This document shows positions 51,901-57,364 of a DNA stretch of 64,000 bases, piece by piece. The position numbers and the translations under genes are program-made. Under the pieces are notes generated by a model. The model made no database searches. It saw only the letters and a list, made by a program, of their open reading frames with translations, and had not been told where the DNA came from. Source of the DNA: Lucifuga dentata (taxonomy: Eukaryota; Chordata; Actinopteri; Ophidiiformes; Bythitidae); assembly GCA_014773175.1 (NCBI GenBank), contig VXCM01001572.1, positions 1 through 64,000 on the forward strand, read 5' to 3'. Each line of letters starts with the position of its first letter. Position 1 is the stretch's first letter.

Positions 51901-54900
51901 TCGAAAAAAAACCTGAATATACATCTTGTTGGTGATGATGGATTACCTATCCCAAGAACATTTCAAGTATNAAAAAAACCTGAATATACATCTTGTTGGT
52001 GATGATGGATTACCTATCCCAAGAACATTTCAAGTATAAACAAGCTGAGTTTAATAGTGTACCAGAATGAACTGAAACCAATGGAGGTCTGGAAGGTAGG
52101 AAAAATATTTTTAATTCACCATTCCAGTAGCGTGCTTTGGGAAATGATTGTCAGTAACCTTGCGTGTATGAAAATTGAATATATTAGGCTCAAACATGCA
52201 AAATGGCCGGTATGGTCCTTTAAGGCTAAAGTGTCCATCATGGTGAATGCACTTTTAATGACTACATGGACTTATCTTGATTTATTAAGTAATTTAAGTA
52301 AGTTAATGATGGCGTTTTTTCTCAGGCCACCAGGTGGTGTAGCACCAACTTCCTGTCTCAATTCATGTACTTAACGCTGCATTCTCTGCATCTCAAAACT
52401 GGGAAGCTGTAACTCAGAATTGCATCGTTTCTGACCGCCGCATGTTTGAACTAAACAAAGTGGGAGACAACATGGAAGCCTGCATGAAAACTTTTGTTTT
52501 GTTTATTCTGTCAGACTAAAAGAATCTACATTTTAACACTTATGAGCTGTTTCCCTTTTCAAAACAGCTCCTGCATTATCAGTGTTACATGTTTAACATG
52601 TTTCTGTGTCTGTGTGCGGATTGATTTAAATATACTGAAATGATGTCATTACTGAACTCGTGGTTGAGGAACTTTGCCGACTTGAGTTGAGGGTGGAGTT
52701 TCTGACTTTTCAGAGTTGGAAATTCTGAGTTCAATATCATCAATATCATGGATTCAGTATCATCCCCACTATTATCTTATTTTGATAAAAGTGGACCAAA
52801 GTCAAACCTGAACGATTTATCTACACAACACGCCTCATAAGATTATCCTACAGGTGACTAACCAACTAATAAAAGGTAACAGTTTATATCTTCTTCCTGT
52901 GTCTAAGAGCTCAATTTACCTTCTGTTGTCCAAAAACCTGCATCTTGGAAATTCTAAATCATACATACTGTAGGTTTAAATGTGATTGTGAATGTGTTTT
53001 TCTGTCTGTGATGACCTGTCTTCTCCTGGTGTATGCTGGGAAAATCTCCTGCAGCCCAGATTAAAATGACTGATCATGCAAACTGCTGTTTCATTGCTGC
53101 TGGGTGTATTACAGTCAGATGAGTGCTGGTGCTGAGGTTGTCGAGCTCGTTGTTCAGCTTGTTGTGTGCTCTGAGTGATAAGCTTCCAATAAAGTCATCA
53201 CTGATTGTATTCAATGTGCTAAAAAGAAAAACTGAAGAAGCTTTCCTGTGATCTGTGCAGCTTCCTTCAGTTCATGCTCAGAAGAAATTATATTTTAATG
53301 ACCTTTAAAGAAAAGTGCGGTGGCATATTAGGGCCAAATGAAGAGAAAAAAAAAACAAAAACGAGGGGGCATTATTTTGAGTTTTTAAACACGCACATTT
53401 ACTAGTTTAAAAACTTGAAAAAAAAAAGTCCATAGGCTGTCCTTATGCCATATGTTTTAAAAGTACATATGTGTATGATAATTAGATGATTTTGCACTAA
53501 AAGGCACAATTTTCTTTATTGCTAAATCCAATGGAAACGTATAATTTAATAAGGTCATGTAGGCTACTGAAGACATAGTTAGGCTACAACGTAATTTGCC
53601 AGTTTTAAAAGTCAGTATGCTGATGATAATGCATGTTATTGCGCTAAAAGCACAAGTATTTCCTCACTGTTAAATCCGATGCAAAAGCATAATTTAATAA
53701 GGTAACGTGCAGGCATAGTCGCAACGTGAGACTGTTAATCCCGATTCCCTATTTCTCCTTATATTTCTGAGTTTTAAAAACTCCAAATTTAATAAGGTAT
53801 AATTTAATAAGGTCATTATTGCAGATAGCCACAAAGGTAAGGCGGTGATTCCCCCTATTATTTTTTTTAGTTTAAAAAGCAGAAAATTTGCTAGTTTAAA
53901 AACATGCAAATTTGTGTGTTTTTAAACCAGCAAATTTGCTGGTTTAAAAACATGAAACAATGCCCCTCATTTTTTTCCTTCATATGACCCCAATACGCTG
54001 TCGTAGAAAAGTGACAGAACAATTGTGTAAATCTTTCCAAACGGAGGGACAAATTTGCTGTTATTTTTCCAAAAAGATCTCAATAGATATACTTATTCTC
54101 AGAATAAATGCCAGGCGTCCTGTTTGTTCTCACTGCACAAGTCACCAATGTGTCTTGATGACTTCAGATGTCAAGTAACATCGAGGAACTTTATCCATTC
54201 TGATATTTCGTGTGTTTTGAAATCATCCTCCACTATTAGATATTAATGTCTATGGATGACAGAAGAACAGATGTGAACAGCTATTGATATTATCTTCTGA
54301 TTCTATTGTGAGTAAAACTTCAATTCTCCCGGCAGAGGCAGTCTCAGACAATATTGCTTTAGTAGCAGAATTGGATCAGACATAACGCGGTAGATGCTAA
54401 CTGTATTGGGAGCAGAAAGCAGCACAGTGGTGATAAGATGTCTGGCTGATGTGATCTATGGCCTTTTACTCAGAGTGTTTTATGACTCTGACTCCAACAC
54501 AACCTGATCCAGTACCATGAAATATTCAACACCTTGTAGTTTCATCTCATGCTTCCCATATGGTTAGGTTGGACATGCTGCATTAATTATGGAGCATAAA
54601 CACGTGCAGCTTGATACAAATCTAAAAGCCAGTTCTATTTCACTTGTGCTTTGTAGGATTACATGAATACAGCATAATTATCAGCAAGCATCTGACTCAT
54701 CATAAAGGCCAAAAGCAAAGTCGGTAAACACAATCCTACAGCCTCCGCATGTTGTTTCCCTCCCAGTGGGGATTAAAAACATCGGATCTGCGGCCTGTTG
54801 TCTCCAGGAAACCAGCAGTCCTCAGCATTACACCTCTTTGCCGTGATCTCCTGAGAGCTGGCGTGGGTGACGTCAGGGGAGCAAGATCGCTGCTGCAACA

Positions 54901-56688
54901 ACAAAAACAGTTCCAGTAACGTCCGATCTGTTCAAGTGAGACTGACATCAGCGGTGTCACGCGTTTTACAGTGTTACAGCCATGCTATCATATAGACACG
55001 AAGCCTATCACTGACATTTTGCCCAGTAAAATGTTGTGCTTTTGTTCAAACTGCAAACTAATCCTCTTTGGAAATTTTCCCTTTATGCAGCATTATGACA
55101 TTACAGTTTGGCTTTGATCAAAAAAAAATCAACTGAGAGCTGAAGAAAAAGCAACCTGAACAATTTTTTCATTGCATTTCGTAACTGCTCAAACAATCTA
55201 CTATATCAAGCAAAAATTTTGACTCAAGACTTTATAAAATGTTTTCTGGTATAAAATATTTTCTGTATTTTCACCTTGGCAAGCAGGCTTTGCACATCTG
55301 ATCTAAATGAAACTCAGTGGACCAGAATCTGACTGGAGTCCTGAGGGTGAGACGCTGTCAACTTGCACTGTACTGTATTATTTTCCCAGACTAGGCTGAG
55401 GCGCATACCTGTGATTAAATCCAGTGTACAAATGAGACACTAATAGCTGGTCTACATGTCTTAAAGGCTGTCATGAAGCTGGCGTTGTACCAGAAACATT
55501 TCATTTCAAAGAACAGGGATGCCAATCATAGCATCCTTGTTGCACAATATTACTAAGAAGTAACTGGATTTTATTCAAAGCCTTCACTGAAACTGTTGAT
55601 TTTGTAAGGTTTAGGTCTCCCATTGAGGAATACCTAAAAGGACCATACCACCCATTTTGCATGTGTGAGCCTAATATATTCAATTTTCATACATGTAACA
55701 TTACTGACCATCATTTCCAAAAGCATACTACTGGAACGGTGAATTAAAAATGTTTTTCCTACCTCCCAGACTGCTATTGGTTTCAATTCATTCTGGTACG
55801 CTATTAAAATCAAATTGTTGATACTTGAAACGTTCTTGGGATAGGTAATCCATCATCACCAACAAGACGTGTATTCAGGTTTTTTTTTTTAGAAGTTACG
55901 TAATTTTAGCGTTTAAGCTCAATAAAAAGCGTGGAGTGAATGTATGCCTCCACCGGGGAATATAGTCCCAAAAGAAGACCTGCGTTTATGGAAAAATTTA
56001 AAGGACCGTGACTTCATAAGGCTGTGTAACTATTAGCAGGAGAAACATGGATTTTTAAGGTGGGTGTATCACTTGAATATTTGATTTTGAAAGATTAAGA
56101 GATTTTGCAAAATATCAGGAAAGCTGAAATACTGTTATATCCTTTGGGAAATAATTCTCAGTAACATAACATGTATGAAAATTGAACATACTAGGCTCGA
56201 ACATGCAAAATGGATGGTATGGTCCTTTAAAATCAAGGCATACATTTGTATTTGTTGATGTTAAATACAGTTTTTTTTCCTTCTTTTAATGCTTGACTGG
56301 CTTATCCTGAAGCCATTAAAGGCTGGCAGGCTGAGGTTGTGCTGATGGTTTGACATGTGAACAACAAGGCAAACACTATCGCAGCACTTTAAAAAAAAAA
56401 ATAATCATAAAGCATGCACAGATATGGTACCCACCAGCTCAAAGAGCACTTTGATAACTAACACCATAATGGCTACTCAACAAACAGTGCAACAAGGATA
56501 CGCCTAATCTCACTCCTTTTGTGAGAATGTAGTTGTAACGTGTCAAGATAACAGACGCTGTAAAAAAAAATATGGGAAATGATGTTTGTTTTTCATGATT
56601 TCACGGAAAACGTGCACACACTCTTCCTTCAGGTGATTTCTCAGACATTAGACAAGAGCGCACAGGAGTTCAGTATTGTTCTCTCTCT

Positions 56689-56730
<42 letters not shown>

Positions 56731-57264
56731 GAGCAGCTTTCCAAATGAAGTTCTTCACTGGAACTCAATAAAAACCTCCTCAAACACAGGAAATCCCACA
56801 CTTTCTCCCTGCAATTCAATGCAACCTTTTCTCCATTGATCTGGCCAAACGTTTTCTGCACAGGCCAGGCGCTGTTGCATGTGTGGAGGTGCACCGTAAA
56901 ACTTTACTAGGTGTGTTACAAAAACAGCCTTTCTAGCACAGCAGCGGACTGCAGCCAGCTTCCACAAAGCGCAGCATTGAAATCTGGATGTCATTCAGCA
57001 GGAACAGTCGCTGCTGTTGAGCTGTGACCTTACAGGGTGGAGACTGCACTTCCCCTTAACGAGGAGGCGTGTGTGTAGGTGCTAGGATCCATAATGCCTC
57101 ACATGCCTGGGTTTCACACCAGTCCTCAATCAACCTCTATAGTGGGCTGAGGGAGAGGTTTTGGAGAGAGCCCCCCTCTGAAACTGGTGACACAGCAAAA
57201 CAAACAGACACTCCGCTTACCAGAAATCTGGCAACGCTTCACTGACTGGCCCACCCAGGCGTCT

Positions 57265-57306
<42 letters not shown>

Positions 57307-57317
57307 ACAGATGAGAN

Positions 57318-57364
<47 letters not shown>

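Noticed and set aside
54736..54960. Minus ORF with [11 protein letters not shown]... as alternative first exon
   Set aside because: No donor giving phase 0 into exon 3 and no similarity to the N-terminus, whereas 58944-58912 matches well.
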